Shown: positions 11,461-21,574, counted from the stretch's first letter. The stretch is 64,000 bases of DNA from Atriophallophorus winterbourni (GCA_013407085.1 JACCGJ010010473.1:1-64000), one strand, 5' to 3'. The notes: a model not told the origin generated them from the letters alone. Made by a program: numbers and translations.

Positions 11461-12380
11461 CTATGCGATGTGATGTACATCTATGGTCGACATTGATCAA
11501 CGGAGGTCAACAACATTCAAATTTCTATCTTTGTTACACATATTAAAAGAAAGCTGTCGATATAGGGCAGCAAATAATCCTTTTGTGACACAATTTATTG
11601 TTATTTGTGAGATCATGTAACGTGAATTCTCGTAAACAATCTTCCAAGTTGGTGTTCTTAGCAGATGATATGAATATACTGACTAAATAATTTTAGTGAC
11701 GTTTGCCTGACATGAACTCTTCAAGGTTCAGAATGGACCATCTGGAAAAAACATTCTCGTTATCATATCTATTATGAAATTAAAATATTTCATGGAGTAA
11801 TTTGATGTATGAAATAGTAAACACGTGGAAACCATGAGAACTGCCACAGCATATATATTGACACGCCAATGGATTGCTAGGTGTCTCTCGTATAATAATA
11901 ATTCGTTCACCATATGACGGAATATGCAGAAGAGGTATCTGCTACTTAAAGTTGAAAACATATCTCTTTCAATGATAAAATATATCACAGAGCACCGAAA
12001 TCAGTAATATGATTTCGCATTCGTTTGAAGGCCGAACGGTTCCAACATCTGGGTGTGTTTGGATTCACCAAAATGAGGATAAGATGCAATATTATTCTGC
12101 CGGAAGACATCAACTAATACACATGTTCGATGTTTGTGTTATGGAAATGAAACTGGGGAATACGTTTTTCATTTACATCTCACGTTTTTGTTATTAAATA
12201 TAAGCCCTAATTGTTTACCGTACGTGCTAAAATTCTTTGGAGAACCCTACTCCAACAAATGGTGCTATCTTTTTCGGCATGGCGTAGTTTGGCTTACACA
12301 TGACAACAAATATCATTCTTAATATTCACCATTCATTTAATAGTTTCATCTTTCACATATATTCATAAAGACTACAAACA
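11461..12380. other. Shared flank (LINE 3' region or intron), no confident gene
   Basis: Alignable with 24700-25800 (copy A) and 29200-30330 (copy B). It could be the untranslated 3' part of the LINE or the intron it landed in. A 60-75 residue frame present in A and B (25074-25265, 29552-29776) is broken here by a deletion near 11885, so it is not called as a gene. Confidence 0.5.
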
Positions 12381-13265
12381 ACCGTAGTGCTGTATAATAA
12401 AAATAAACCCTTGAATTCTCGAAAAAACGATATGATAGGATCAAAGTAAAATATATATTTTCACCCATGGTGGGAATCATAGTTTGGTTTCGGGTTTATA
12501 TATGTGGTTATTATTATATTACATCATCGTGTAAGAAATGCTCATATATACACCGCAATCTGTATAGCAGAGAGAAGCGCGTGTTCAATCAACACGAATC
12601 CAGACAGATTTGTTTGTTTCTTCGAGAATATGATCCACGCCCTTTTTGAGCGTGTATGAGAGAAAAATGCCGGGATCGCAAATTTTTTGCACATTCGATT
12701 GCAGTTTGTTTTCTCTTGACCGTTTTTGCAAAGCACACGTGTCGTTCAGCAGCGGAACGCAAACATTGTTTTGTTTTGATCGAAATAACGACACATGCGG
12801 TAGTCCGCTGATGATATCGATTTCGTGGACAATAAAACGTTCACGTATATTATAATGTACGGTTATCCAAAACACTAGACCATAAAATATTAGCTGTATC
12901 TTAGCACAAGTACAGGATTTGCCTGCGCGGCAGTCGGCCTCAATCGAGATACGCTTTCCAAAATAAGAATAATAATAAGAATGAGAATAATAAGAATAAG
13001 AATAATAAAAAATTATACATTAGCTAAGGTAGTTTCTGATAAATGTCTACAGTTTCTCATAAATGTTCTGTCCCTTTATATCGTTTGGGAGTAAACTTTA
13101 TTTGAACCTGTATGAATTATTAAAACATTCTTCGTAAAACTTATGGTTGCATCATTTAATATCTTCCACACTCGCCCAATCGTTCATGCTTGTGAGCAAC
13201 ATTCACTGTGGGAACGACGTTTTTTTATCCAAACCGAAATCATTAAAACAATGTTTCGTGCAATG
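12381..13265. other. Stretch unique to gene copy 1, nothing recognised
   Basis: Absent from the matching positions in copies A and B (25800, 30330). Includes an AAT/AAG-rich simple repeat at 12960-13012. Frames of up to 96 codons on either strand overlap each other and have no homologue in the window. The frame at 13147-13362 is cysteine-rich, but its related sequence in B is closed. Confidence 0.4.
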
Positions 13266-13765
13266 TAGGAAATGTTCTCTTAATTCCTATTATCAATGTG
13301 AAAAAAGCCATCTTATGCTGGTGAAAATGATCATGCCAAGGTGTTTGCATGTCTGTCAATAATAGTTTCAAGTAATAGTGCAACATTTTGCCGAAAATAA
13401 TATAAATTAATCTCGCAGAACGTTAGACGATTAGGAACAATAATATACGTTGTGTTCGCGAGATAGTCAATTTGTACGAAGAGCAGTTTAATACTCGAAA
13501 ATGCACTCTCCAGCACCATGGTTAATATAAAGTAATTTATTTCGGAGGGCAAAACTTGCTACTTCGAAGAACGAAGTTTTGCTTATGTTACAATTACTTA
13601 AATCTCTAAGTAATGACACAGCATTTCGCATCATGATATACTTTGTTCGGTTTTGTCAGATTATATCAGATTGTAATGAGATTATCATATTATAACATGT
13701 ATCACATTGATATTGGCACAATAACATCATTATAATTTCTCTTATCAACGTTATATCACCTCAAG

Positions 13766-13774
13766 GTGAACGAG
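13766..13774 (+). CDS. 9-nt micro-exon candidate, gene copy 1
   Basis: Acceptor tatatcacctcaag, donor gttagt; phase 1 gives ER between a split first and last codon. Aligns with the 12-nt exons at 9451 and 19525, except that the AG lies three bases further in, and with the 9-nt exons at 25986 and 30822. Because it starts with GT, the alternative of a donor right after CAAG cannot be excluded. Confidence 0.35.
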
Positions 13775-14517
13775 GTTAGTATGTTTGAATTTATTTTTGA
13801 ATTCCATGTACCCTAAGTTTTATAGAGTCGGTTTGGTTCAAGAGCTGAGCTGTAAAGTTTTGCGTTTATTTGAAAGACTTTTGATAACATGTGCGCTAGT
13901 GTTTACGTTTGATTTTACGAACACTGATCGGCAGATTTTGCTACAGATTCAAGATAGAAAATGCGATATTAAAAGGCAATTGTGTTTGCATTATTACACA
14001 CAAATATATGGATGTGCTCATGTCTACCATATTTGTAACAAGTGCATTTCAAACACAACAATCTCACAGCGAATAACAACGCGTTCGAATTTCAAAGTAT
14101 ATTCTATTACGCATAAATATTCGATTACATAAAGAAGACGATACAAAATAATCGGTGTTAGAACTATTTCGAAAACACTTTGTAATTGAGGATAAGCGTA
14201 TCCCACATTTTTCTATGTGAAAGCTTCTGGACACAATCGTCTACACAGCTCAGCACATATTATGATTAGAAAGCACCCAACTAGTTTAAACTTTAGATTT
14301 TGTAAACAGTGGATAGCAACATATTTTGTGAGGCAATTGTTCACACGCTTGAGCAGATCACAGACTAACTGCGTGTATTCATTTCCATTATTCGAGCAAG
14401 TGCTTCCCTAAAAGCTGTTTTTGTCATTTATCTAACATGGCTAGAAGACGCAGCACATTGTGTACAGTTCTCCACTAACAAAAACCACAAACCAAATACT
14501 AAAGTTATTTTCCTCAG
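13775..14517. other. Intron-like sequence, gene copy 1
   Basis: The first half matches 25995-26245 and 30831-31085. A block at 14215-14440 matches 19995-20190. No supported coding exon; frames of 60-115 codons here are not kept in the related copies. Confidence 0.45.
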
Positions 14518-14544
14518 TTTAACAAGCTTGACATTGTTCTCAAT
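14518..14544 (+). CDS. 27-nt micro-exon candidate, odd phase, gene copy 1
   Basis: Acceptor ttattttcctcag, donor gttagt, length 27, and a matching copy at 20258. Unlike the other micro-exons, phase 1 is closed by a stop in both copies. Phase 0 (FNKLDIVLN) and phase 2 are open in both. Possible partners in phase 0 include a frame after ttttttgcag at 14659 (YDTISITAK..., ending TAA), but this link is speculative. Confidence 0.4.
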
Positions 14545-15633
14545 GTTAGTGCAAGTGTGAACATTCGTGATTTTATCCAAGCTGCATTATTTTAGGATTT
14601 GTAATATTCAGATGGAGTTCATATTGAAACACTTTTTTGTGCAATGCATTCAGGTTTTTTTGCAGTATGACACAATTAGTATCACTGCTAAGCCCCTACA
14701 TTTAATATCATTAGCGAGCAGATAAATGTTACCGTCATTATGAATATGTACATCGTTCATGCTGTTCATAAAGCAAACAAACTTTAATCCTTATGGAACG
14801 CCATGAGTTATATTAAATGGTTTCAACACTGGAAACTTTATGAAACGGATGTTTTGATGGTTTAAGTAATTTTGAATTGTAAATTGTATGTTTCAGAGAA
14901 CAAACCGGTTTCGTTACCTAGGTCAAGTGCAAATTGATATAGATTACTGATAATAATCAAGAATAATGCTTTTAGGACTGCGGTTGGATGAATAAATGTG
15001 TTAGAGTAAAAAATAAAAGTTATTAATTAAAAAAATCGATGGTCTATGTTTAAAGGATGGCTGAATATGGTATCACATAGTGAATATACAATTGCTAATT
15101 GGTTTTTTTTCTTCCACACTGTTTTCTTTGTCGCCACGTTGTATGCGAATAAATAATGTTTTTCTCTTAACGTTTGAAGAACCCCCAACACGTTTCTCTT
15201 GAATAGATAAAAGTTTCATACTATATTCGAAATTTGTTTTGTTGCACCTTTATATGAACGCTTGGTGCACCTCCCACTGATACTTAGTGAGCTATCGCGT
15301 TTGTAAGCGGAGCGTGGGTGTCATCATCATTCGTTCGTGCACTCACAACATTTTGGCAAATGACATAAAAATCAACTGGATTATGTTTAAGACCTATCAA
15401 TCATGCATAATGCTGACAAATCTGAGTGCCATCAGATAGATCGTTTTTAAAATAAACGTTCAAATCTGCAAAATAAGGGTCTTTGTCACTAAAAGCAAAT
15501 ATACTAAGTGGTGGTCAACCCGCATGACTAAATTTAACTTACAACCTGAACATTTGTACTACGCCTATGCTGTTTAACGTTTCGTATGAATGACCACGAC
15601 TAGTGTTCAATTTTATACCTATTTTGTATCCAG
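14545..15633. other. Intron-like sequence leading to terminal exon, gene copy 1
   Basis: 14550-14600 resembles 8797-8845 and 20290-20335. From about 15040 it follows the array-unit sequence that lies between the 27-nt micro-exon and the terminal exon (compare 6716-7213), so this is a diverged relative of the unit's 3' half. No supported coding exon. Confidence 0.5.
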
Positions 15634-15674
15634 GTCCATATATTTATAGTGATCACAGCGCCATACAGTTGTGA
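15634..15674 (+). CDS. 3' terminal exon, diverged copy, gene copy 1
   Basis: Acceptor atacctattttgtatccag. In phase 1 it reads PYIYSDHSAIQL then TGA, exactly where the array copies stop after QYIITDHSAIHS. Despite clear divergence of the surrounding sequence, the acceptor, frame, DHSAI core and stop position are retained, which is the best evidence that this exon family is coding. It would end a transcript containing 9741/13766-type exons. Confidence 0.58.
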
Positions 15675-16933
15675 AAAAAACTAAATGACGCTAATTTTGA
15701 TCTGTTTCAAACAAAACGGATATCAAATCAACTAGTATGTATGAGGTGAATAACTACTATTTACCTTTGCTTCAATGTCGTTTTCCAGATTGCTCCGTCC
15801 ACTTTAATATCAGCCAGTCGATCTGACTTAAACTATGATGATGTTTACTACCTATTGTCAATATTTCCACATTGACTCGAATAGAGCTTTGACCGGTATC
15901 TGAAACTTGCTCCGCAAACGCTGAATCACGATTGAGGGATTGATATTTCCCTTTTTGTTTGTGGCTGTGACCGGAACTGTTTTCAGTAGAATCAATTGTA
16001 TTGTATTTCGTAAAACAAATTATCAAAAGTAGACTGAAAACAAACCGTGCCGTGGCGATTTACTTAACTCTTTGGCTTACAATCCCGGTTAGATTTTTTC
16101 GTAAAAAATAAATAAAGTATGCTTGTTAAAAATAATCTACTGTTCGCGAACCATGTGTTGAGTGTGAGAAAGTGGTAACTAGTAAGCTGAAGTCTGTCAC
16201 GTGTCTCGACTGCTTAAACGTAACACGGAAATTGCGAGAAATCTTTCATCGCGGATGCGACATCGATCCTGAATTCTGAAAATTTTTTTCACGGATGCTA
16301 AGTCTGTGAACTTGGATGAAAAGAACAAAACGTTGGTTGATCAGCAAGGAACATTCTTATACATTACAAGCTGCAGGATTGCATATTGAGCTTATAGCTG
16401 TGCATACAAAAATAAGGGCATCAATTGTAATTTTAGTAGAAGAAGAGAACTTCTGGTTTACCAGTAAAACCACCGAGAACTCGAACAGTTAGTCTTTGGT
16501 GCAAATCAGAGGATAAATACATCTCGGCAGCTCATTCATGGCGAACGTTTAACTGTTATATATTGAACGTCGTATCGTGCGCAGCGCTCTCTTCATCAAG
16601 ATTCAAGATTTATGAAACCGTATCTCACAAAAACTGCTCTGACATGAGAATGGTAAAAACACCAAGCCATCTGTTCATCTAGAGGTTCAGCTGAAAGCAT
16701 CGTATTGAAAAAACAAACGTTCATGCGCAAATGTTTGCAAACATTTTTAAAGTAATTTGTACCAACGTTCAAGATTCTAGCGCGTTACTTTTTCGAATAT
16801 ACTGAGATAATACCTAGAACAAAGATCCACAGTCTGTACGTTGTTGTGTTCGGGAAGCATCAGATCTAAAGCCATTACACGTTTCCTTCACGAACCAAAC
16901 TCCTCGAATTTAAATGAAACATGTTCACTGAAC
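15675..16933. other. Intergenic or 3'-flank sequence between gene copies 1 and 2
   Basis: Diverged version of the array spacer that follows the terminal exon (compare 7480-8715). It lacks the 198-bp inverted-repeat element: the sequence passes directly from GTTGTGAAAAAAACTAAATG to GACGCTAATTTTGATC. It therefore gives a possible empty site for that element. Confidence 0.55.
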
Positions 16934-17011
16934 ATGATTGTATTTCTGTGTTTCATTGCGATCTTGATACTGGCCAAAACCGAAACAACTACAACGGATT
17001 TTGGCAATTAA
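16934..17011 (+). CDS. Signal-peptide-like first exon, gene copy 2
   Basis: Same length and plan as the exon at 8716: MIVFLCFIAILILAKTE, then a Thr-rich stretch and TAA at 17009-17011. The ~365 bases that follow the first copy (8794-9158, including micro-exon 9112) are deleted, so the sequence passes at once into what is downstream intron in copy 1. As there, no canonical donor is evident. With the next exon also disrupted, this gene copy is probably not functional in its ancestral form. Confidence 0.45.
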   Translation: MIVFLCFIAILILAKTETTTTDFGN

Positions 17012-17098
17012 GATGTCTCTGAAAATCATTACAGATAAATATTGCTTATTATCAATTTATTGGAATTTGCTTGATTAAATGTTTCGATTTTTCGTTAG

Positions 17099-17142
17099 AT
17101 TTTCTTGTAGTCATCATTCTTCTTTCTATGTTCATGTTGTAA
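17099..17142 (+). pseudogene. Hydrophobic terminal exon, cut by LTR-element insertion
   Basis: Acceptor tttcgatttttcgttag. Phase 1 reads FLVVIILLSMFM and is then stopped by TAA formed inside the transposon (17140-17142). The lost remainder restarts after the element at 19353, where the sequence CACGAAACAGCATTACCGC matches the copy-1 exon tail (SRNSFTA). Copy 1 at 9274-9311 shows the uninterrupted arrangement. The insertion leaves the transmembrane part intact but removes the polar tail, so a truncated membrane protein is still conceivable. Confidence 0.55.
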
Positions 17143-17317
17143 CACCGCTTGTTTTGCCTCATCAGAACATTGACCTTGCCAATAATTAACTTCCGTTCGT
17201 TCGTGCGTGCATCATAACGCTCTGTACACGTTTTGGCTACCGCGATAAACCTTCCATTCCCTGTGCCTTTTCTCCAACGTTCTTAAGGATATTATAATAG
17301 TAACATGGTCTACTACA
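17138..17317 (+). repeat. Inverted, diverged LTR
   Basis: Starts TGTAACA and ends CTACTACA followed by AAT, the same three bases that separate the 5' LTR from the primer-binding site at the other end. It aligns along its whole length with the reverse complement of 19167-19352, with many differences. It comes from a related but older or different subfamily. Confidence 0.75.
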
Positions 17318-17323
17318 AATTAT

Positions 17324-17509
17324 TGTAGTAGACCAGGTTACTACAATCATATCCCCAAGAACGTTGGAGAAAAGGCAGGTTGACTGGAAGATTTATAGCG
17401 GTAGCCAAAAAGGTACACGAAGGTACATGGTAGCAATCACGGAACACGAATCAACGGAAAGTGCGTTATCAAGGTCAATTGTTATATACAGTAAAACAAT
17501 GTTGTTACA
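17324..17509 (-). repeat. 3' LTR
   Basis: Differs from the LTR at 19167-19352 mainly in one short patch (17376-17385) and single bases, implying a young insertion. Facing the diverged LTR it forms a ~370-base near-palindrome centred at about 17321. Confidence 0.8.
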
Positions 17510-17522
17510 CAGCCCCCTTCCA
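17510..17522 (-). other. Polypurine tract
   Basis: On the minus strand GGAAGGGGGCTG lies directly before the 3' LTR start TGTAACA, where plus-strand priming would occur. Confidence 0.6.
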
Positions 17523-19144
17523 AAAAGTCTGGTCAGAGGAGACTTCTGATCAGGAATTGACAATTGAACTGGCCAAGCGGTGTCAGGTCGTTCCAAGCTG
17601 GAACATAGTCTATCAGCAACCAGTAACTTCGAAGTCAGCCAAGGCACTTGATCTGCGTGGGTCGATTGTCGGTGGTGACCAGGGTAGGATACACGCAAAA
17701 CCGATCAGTACTAAGCCAATTCACGTCTCACATGGAGTGAACGTGCTGTCTGAGCCGAATCACATGGGGTGAACGAGCTGCTAGCGGGAATCGCCCGTCT
17801 GGCATGGTCTTAGTATGAACCCAGTAGAAGCAGATGTAGGCACATCCGTAGGCTTGGCAACGAAGAACCAGAAGCTTTGAAAACAAAGTCCGTGCTGAGA
17901 AGTTCCTGCACCCCCAGGGTTGATGGCGAACGGCCTCGCCTGGAGAAAGCTGAGTGGCGTGTCGTCGGGCTGGTAAGGACCTTGTCTGATAAGTTTCGTG
18001 TTGGGCGGCGTGTTCTGATGGTAGGGGCTACCGGAAGGATGGCGACAGGCGTCGGCGATCCGGGGGTGGCGCGTGCCACGATTTCCACAGCGGGAGGTAC
18101 ATGGGTACAGAGGGGATACACGCAGGATGCGTATATTCCAGGTTACCGGATAGGATGTCGACAAGCGTCGGTGATCCGGGGGTGGCGCGTGCCACGAGTT
18201 CCACAGCGGAAGGTGCATGTGTATCTGAGAAGTGAGAAGAAAAAAACTCTCTGGTGCATGGGAATATGGCCACGACAGAGTTATAGTGAAGAGGTACAAA
18301 AAGCATGCACGGGATATACCAAGCGATAATAACGTGTTAAATACCCGCTACATAATTGGCAAATGTGCCGTTCTGGGCGCATAATCAAAGTGGAGATGAC
18401 GCATTGTGGGTATATACTTGATGTACAAGCGGTTATTATCCCAAATGGCGTGGGTGCCATGACAGTGTCATGCTGCACGTACCCACTAGCTTTCGGCCAT
18501 ACTACTTTTTCGTAACAAACGTAACGTAAGCACGAATGCCAGGATGGAAAAGATTGCGTATGGTGTGACTAATGCACCGTCTGAAGGCAGACAGGGTAAG
18601 TAGTCGGAAAGCGTTTTGCGATAAGGCGCAAAGGATATCGCCCAAGCCATCGGGCAAGGAGCGAGGTGTGATGAAAGAATAGGCGTCCCTGAGCTGTACG
18701 ATGCCGGCATCGGTATCTTGCACTGCAGCGATTTCGCTGAGTTAGAGGGAGAGTGGACGGTCTATCACACACGTTGTAAGGACAGGAATTGTGGCACCTA
18801 AGATATATCGTATGTCAGTCGTAAAGTGACTGACAAAATCCTGGTGCATAGTCTCTCTAGGAGAGTACCTACCCGACGATCCGTTGATTGATGTACGAGG
18901 GGCTTACAAGCAGTAAACAAAGTAAACTGTCTGCCCTGTAGATTGTGTTCTAACCCGACTTGTGAATTGATCAGCAAGTGTAGTTATGTGATGCATATGA
19001 CGTTTTGATGTAAAACGTGTCAAAGAATGTAAAAAAATTATCCTAAAAAAACGCCGATGTAAATCGGGAAAAGACGTACCGAAAAAAATCTCGAATTTTG
19101 CGTGAATTTTTAGCTTACCAGTAGTAGTACACGAAGGATTCGTG
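17523..19144 (-). other. Interior of the LTR element, GC-richer, no recognisable protein
   Basis: Base composition is visibly richer in G+C than all surrounding sequence from 17.5 to 18.9 kb. Two direct repeats of about 78 bases (18027-18103 and 18142-18219, sharing GATCCGGGGGTGGCGCGTGC) lie inside. Overlapping frames of 60-170 codons occur on both strands, but none shows a Gag zinc knuckle, protease or polymerase motif. The piece may be captured host or structural RNA sequence carried by a non-autonomous element. Confidence 0.5.
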
Positions 19145-19163
19145 AATCACGTCGGGCTCACCA
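19145..19163 (-). other. Primer-binding site, tRNA-Trp type
   Basis: On the plus strand AATCACGTCGGGCTCACCA matches the 3' end of animal tRNA-Trp (AATCACGTCGGGGTCACCA) at 18 of 19 bases, three bases inside the 5' LTR. The one mismatch is at 19157. Confidence 0.8.
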
Positions 19164-19166
19164 ATT

Positions 19167-19352
19167 TGTAGTAGACCAGGTTACTACAATAATATCCCCA
19201 AGAACGTTGGAGAAAAGGCACAGGAAATGGAAGATTTATAGCGGTAGCCAAAAAGGTACACGAAGGTACATGGTAGCAATCACGGAACACGAATCAACGG
19301 AAAGTGCGTTATCAAGGTCAATTGTTATATACAGTAAAACAATGTTGTTACA
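19167..19352 (-). repeat. 5' LTR
   Basis: Minus-strand LTR next to the primer-binding site; its outer end TGTAACA abuts the target duplication ATGT. Confidence 0.8.
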
Positions 19353-19524
19353 ATGTCACGAAACAGCATTACCGCTGGGCCAAAATCGTGGTTTGTTCAT
19401 CTACCTCGGCTGGTCCCGGCAATATTGTGTGTATCACATTGGCATGCTATTGGGTGAAACTTTTGGTCGTATTCACATCTGTTAATTCTTATCAATCTTT
19501 TGAATCAACTAGATACGTCACCAG

Positions 19525-19536
19525 CGTATCGACAAG
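19525..19536 (+). CDS. 12-nt micro-exon, gene copy 2
   Basis: Acceptor tacgtcaccag, donor gttagt; phase 1 gives YRQ with a final G that makes GAA (Glu) with the exon at 20585. The AG and GT stay at the same aligned positions as in 9451 although the interior differs at most of the first eight bases. Confidence 0.48.
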
Positions 19537-20257
19537 GTTAGTCTGTTTTGATTACAATTGAATTTTTTTGTACATGCATTTATCATAATCGTATTTGGTC
19601 CGTCATAGAAGACATGAAGCCGTAAATAAGATCGAATTTTATAACCCTCGTCTGTAGGTTTAACGTTCAAATTCGTTAATTCAACAACTCACGATCGTTT
19701 AATTAATTACGATCTCTCATGCCAATATACTTAACATGTCAGGCTAACGACTCCAGTTGTTTCCCAAATCGTTATGATCAGAATCATTAGTTTGATTAAT
19801 CATTCCTAATAAAGACACTTTACTGTCACAATGTGCTACCTTTTTAGGTTTTCGAGAGTTCTTCATCGGTAAACGTCTAAATAAGAATTTTGAAACTTAG
19901 AAGAACAACGTTTAGTTCATCGTACAATCACTTAACATTTATGGATAATATCACAGCATTTCCCAATATTATTTACGTTGTTCGGTTTCATCACAGATTA
20001 TGGACACAATCTTCTACACAGCTCAGCACATATTATAATTGGAAATCAGCCGACAAGCCTAAACTGTAGGTTTGTAATCAGTAATTAGCAACATATATGT
20101 TGAAGCAATTGTTTTCACGCGTGAGCAGATCAAAAACAAACTGCGTGTATTTATTTTCATTATTCGACTAATTGTCGTAAGTTGTCTAGAAGACGCAGTA
20201 AATTGTAGAGCGTTTTTAAAGCTACCACAAACCTAATACCTATGTTATTCATTTCAG
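19537..20257. other. Intron-like sequence, gene copy 2
   Basis: Alignable in part with 9463-9620, with array positions 680-960 (ACTCCAGTT..., TTTGATTAATCATTCCT...) and with 14215-14440. No supported exon. Confidence 0.5.
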
Positions 20258-20284
20258 TTTTACAACCTTGACATTGTTTTCAAT
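20258..20284 (+). CDS. 27-nt micro-exon candidate, odd phase, gene copy 2
   Basis: Acceptor gttattcatttcag, donor gttagt. Phase 0 reads FYNLDIVFN; phase 1 has a stop. Its 3' half and the following intron align with the tail of the signal-peptide exon at 8716. Confidence 0.4.
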
Positions 20285-20441
20285 GTTAGTACACATGTTA
20301 ACTTTCGTGATTTCATCCAACCTGTAAAGTTATTAACGTTAATTTTGCGATAAAAACACGGTGATTGTCTATATTTAAAGGAGGGCTCAATACGTTAACA
20401 AATAATGAATATACAATTAATAATCTGTTTTTTCTTCCACA

Positions 20442-20522
20442 TAATAATATATAATTTAAATATATAATAATATAATAATATTATAATATAATATAATATA
20501 TAATATAATAACATAATATGAA
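20442..20522. repeat. AT-only low-complexity tract
   Basis: TAATATA-type repeat about 60 bases before micro-exon 20585, matching the tracts before 9112 and 9741. Confidence 0.85.
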
Positions 20523-20584
20523 AATACCTTATTTATAACAGAGTAAGCCATGATTAATTGATGCAAGTTATATTTAATTTCAGA

Positions 20585-20611
20585 ACTTGAAAGGTTGGAG
20601 GAGGAATTGAG
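20585..20611 (+). CDS. 27-nt micro-exon (LERLEEEL module), gene copy 2
   Basis: Acceptor tatttaatttcag, donor gtaagg, open in phase 1 as LERLEEEL, strongly acidic. Leucines are spaced as in an amphipathic helix. It follows the 12-nt exon 19525 in compatible phase. The next phase-1 exon is 25986, beyond the LINE, which would make a ~5.4 kb intron. Confidence 0.65.
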
Positions 20612-21574
20612 TAAGGAACCAGATATTCAAATTGATTTCCTCCGTCTCTTTTAGATGAGATTGTAATTCGCAAAAATATATACCGATTAAAATTGGATGT
20701 TAAATTTGCATAATATATTTGTTAACCCTATTGGTTCCAAGGTTGTCACGGCCGGGGCTCCCAATGGATAAGCTCCCAATTTCAAAAATGATACAATGGC
20801 ACGCGTCTCATATAGCCTCTGACAACCAAGTCTAGGTTCTGGCCTGCTTGCGTTGTCATGTGTGACCCGGCGAAAATGATTCTACTGACAGGAGAAAGGG
20901 CGAAGGCGGCTGACTGAACCCTCAAATCCAGCATGCTTCGGGCTGGTGGAGCTCGCTCGTCCATAAAGGCGGCCCTCCTAGTGAGAGGAAAACCAATATC
21001 TCAATCTCCACTGCCTTGTTGCTAAATCTATGCAAGCAAAGTAGCTCAAAGGGTCAAACTCATGAAGAATTCCGTAGCCGGAATCTCGTTACGCAGTCCG
21101 AAGTTCGTTAAAATTCGTCCTACCAGCTCCTGCCATGGCATCGTTGTCCAAAATTATCAGCCTACCTGTTTCTTTGTTTCCAGTGGTGCCGTGAAGAGAA
21201 AGCACTCGCTGCATAAGCAATAGCTAGTTCTCCACATTAAACTGCCCTGGCCTACATCACAACGCGCCAATGGAGAGGACACTCCATTCCCCTTCTACGG
21301 AAGATAACACGGAAGCAGCGTGTACCGGTTGCAAGCTATGGCTCGACTGGCGTAAACCTAAGCGCCTGGGGCTGCTTTCGACGTAAAGAGAGACTTCTAG
21401 GTCTCATTGGACGGCTACCGCCCTTCTCAATGTTAGTAGTCTCCAGTTAACAAGGTGCCGTCCCGCCACGGAATGCTATCCTCATTTGGTGCATGGGGAT
21501 TACGAATTAACCGACGAAAAGACAGTATTTTCTCCGCACCAACGAATCAAAATACCAAACAAAGATAGTCAGTT

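Larger units (their letters stand above)
17134..19356 (-). mobile_element. LTR-retrotransposon complex with 4-bp target duplication
   Basis: ATGT at 17134-17137 and 19353-19356 flanks the element (17138-19352), and the empty site in gene copy 1 (about 9280) shows only one copy of the corresponding four bases, so this is a true target-site duplication. Two nearly identical 186-bp LTRs in minus orientation (19167-19352 as 5' LTR, 17324-17509 as 3' LTR) begin TGTAACA and end ACTACA. A third, more diverged LTR (17138-17317) lies head-to-head outside the 3' LTR. The 1.66 kb interior has a primer-binding site and a polypurine tract but no recognisable gag, protease or reverse transcriptase, so the element is non-autonomous. 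The tRNA-Trp primer site is a feature of the CsRn1-type Gypsy group of trematodes. Confidence 0.8.

Noticed and set aside
13147..13362. 71-codon cysteine-rich plus-strand frame.
   Set aside because: The alignable part in copy B is closed by stops and no splice or start context supports it.
17364..18478. Many overlapping frames of 60-170 codons in the LTR element.
   Set aside because: Frames overlap on both strands in G+C-rich sequence, where stops are rarer; none shows Gag, protease or polymerase motifs.
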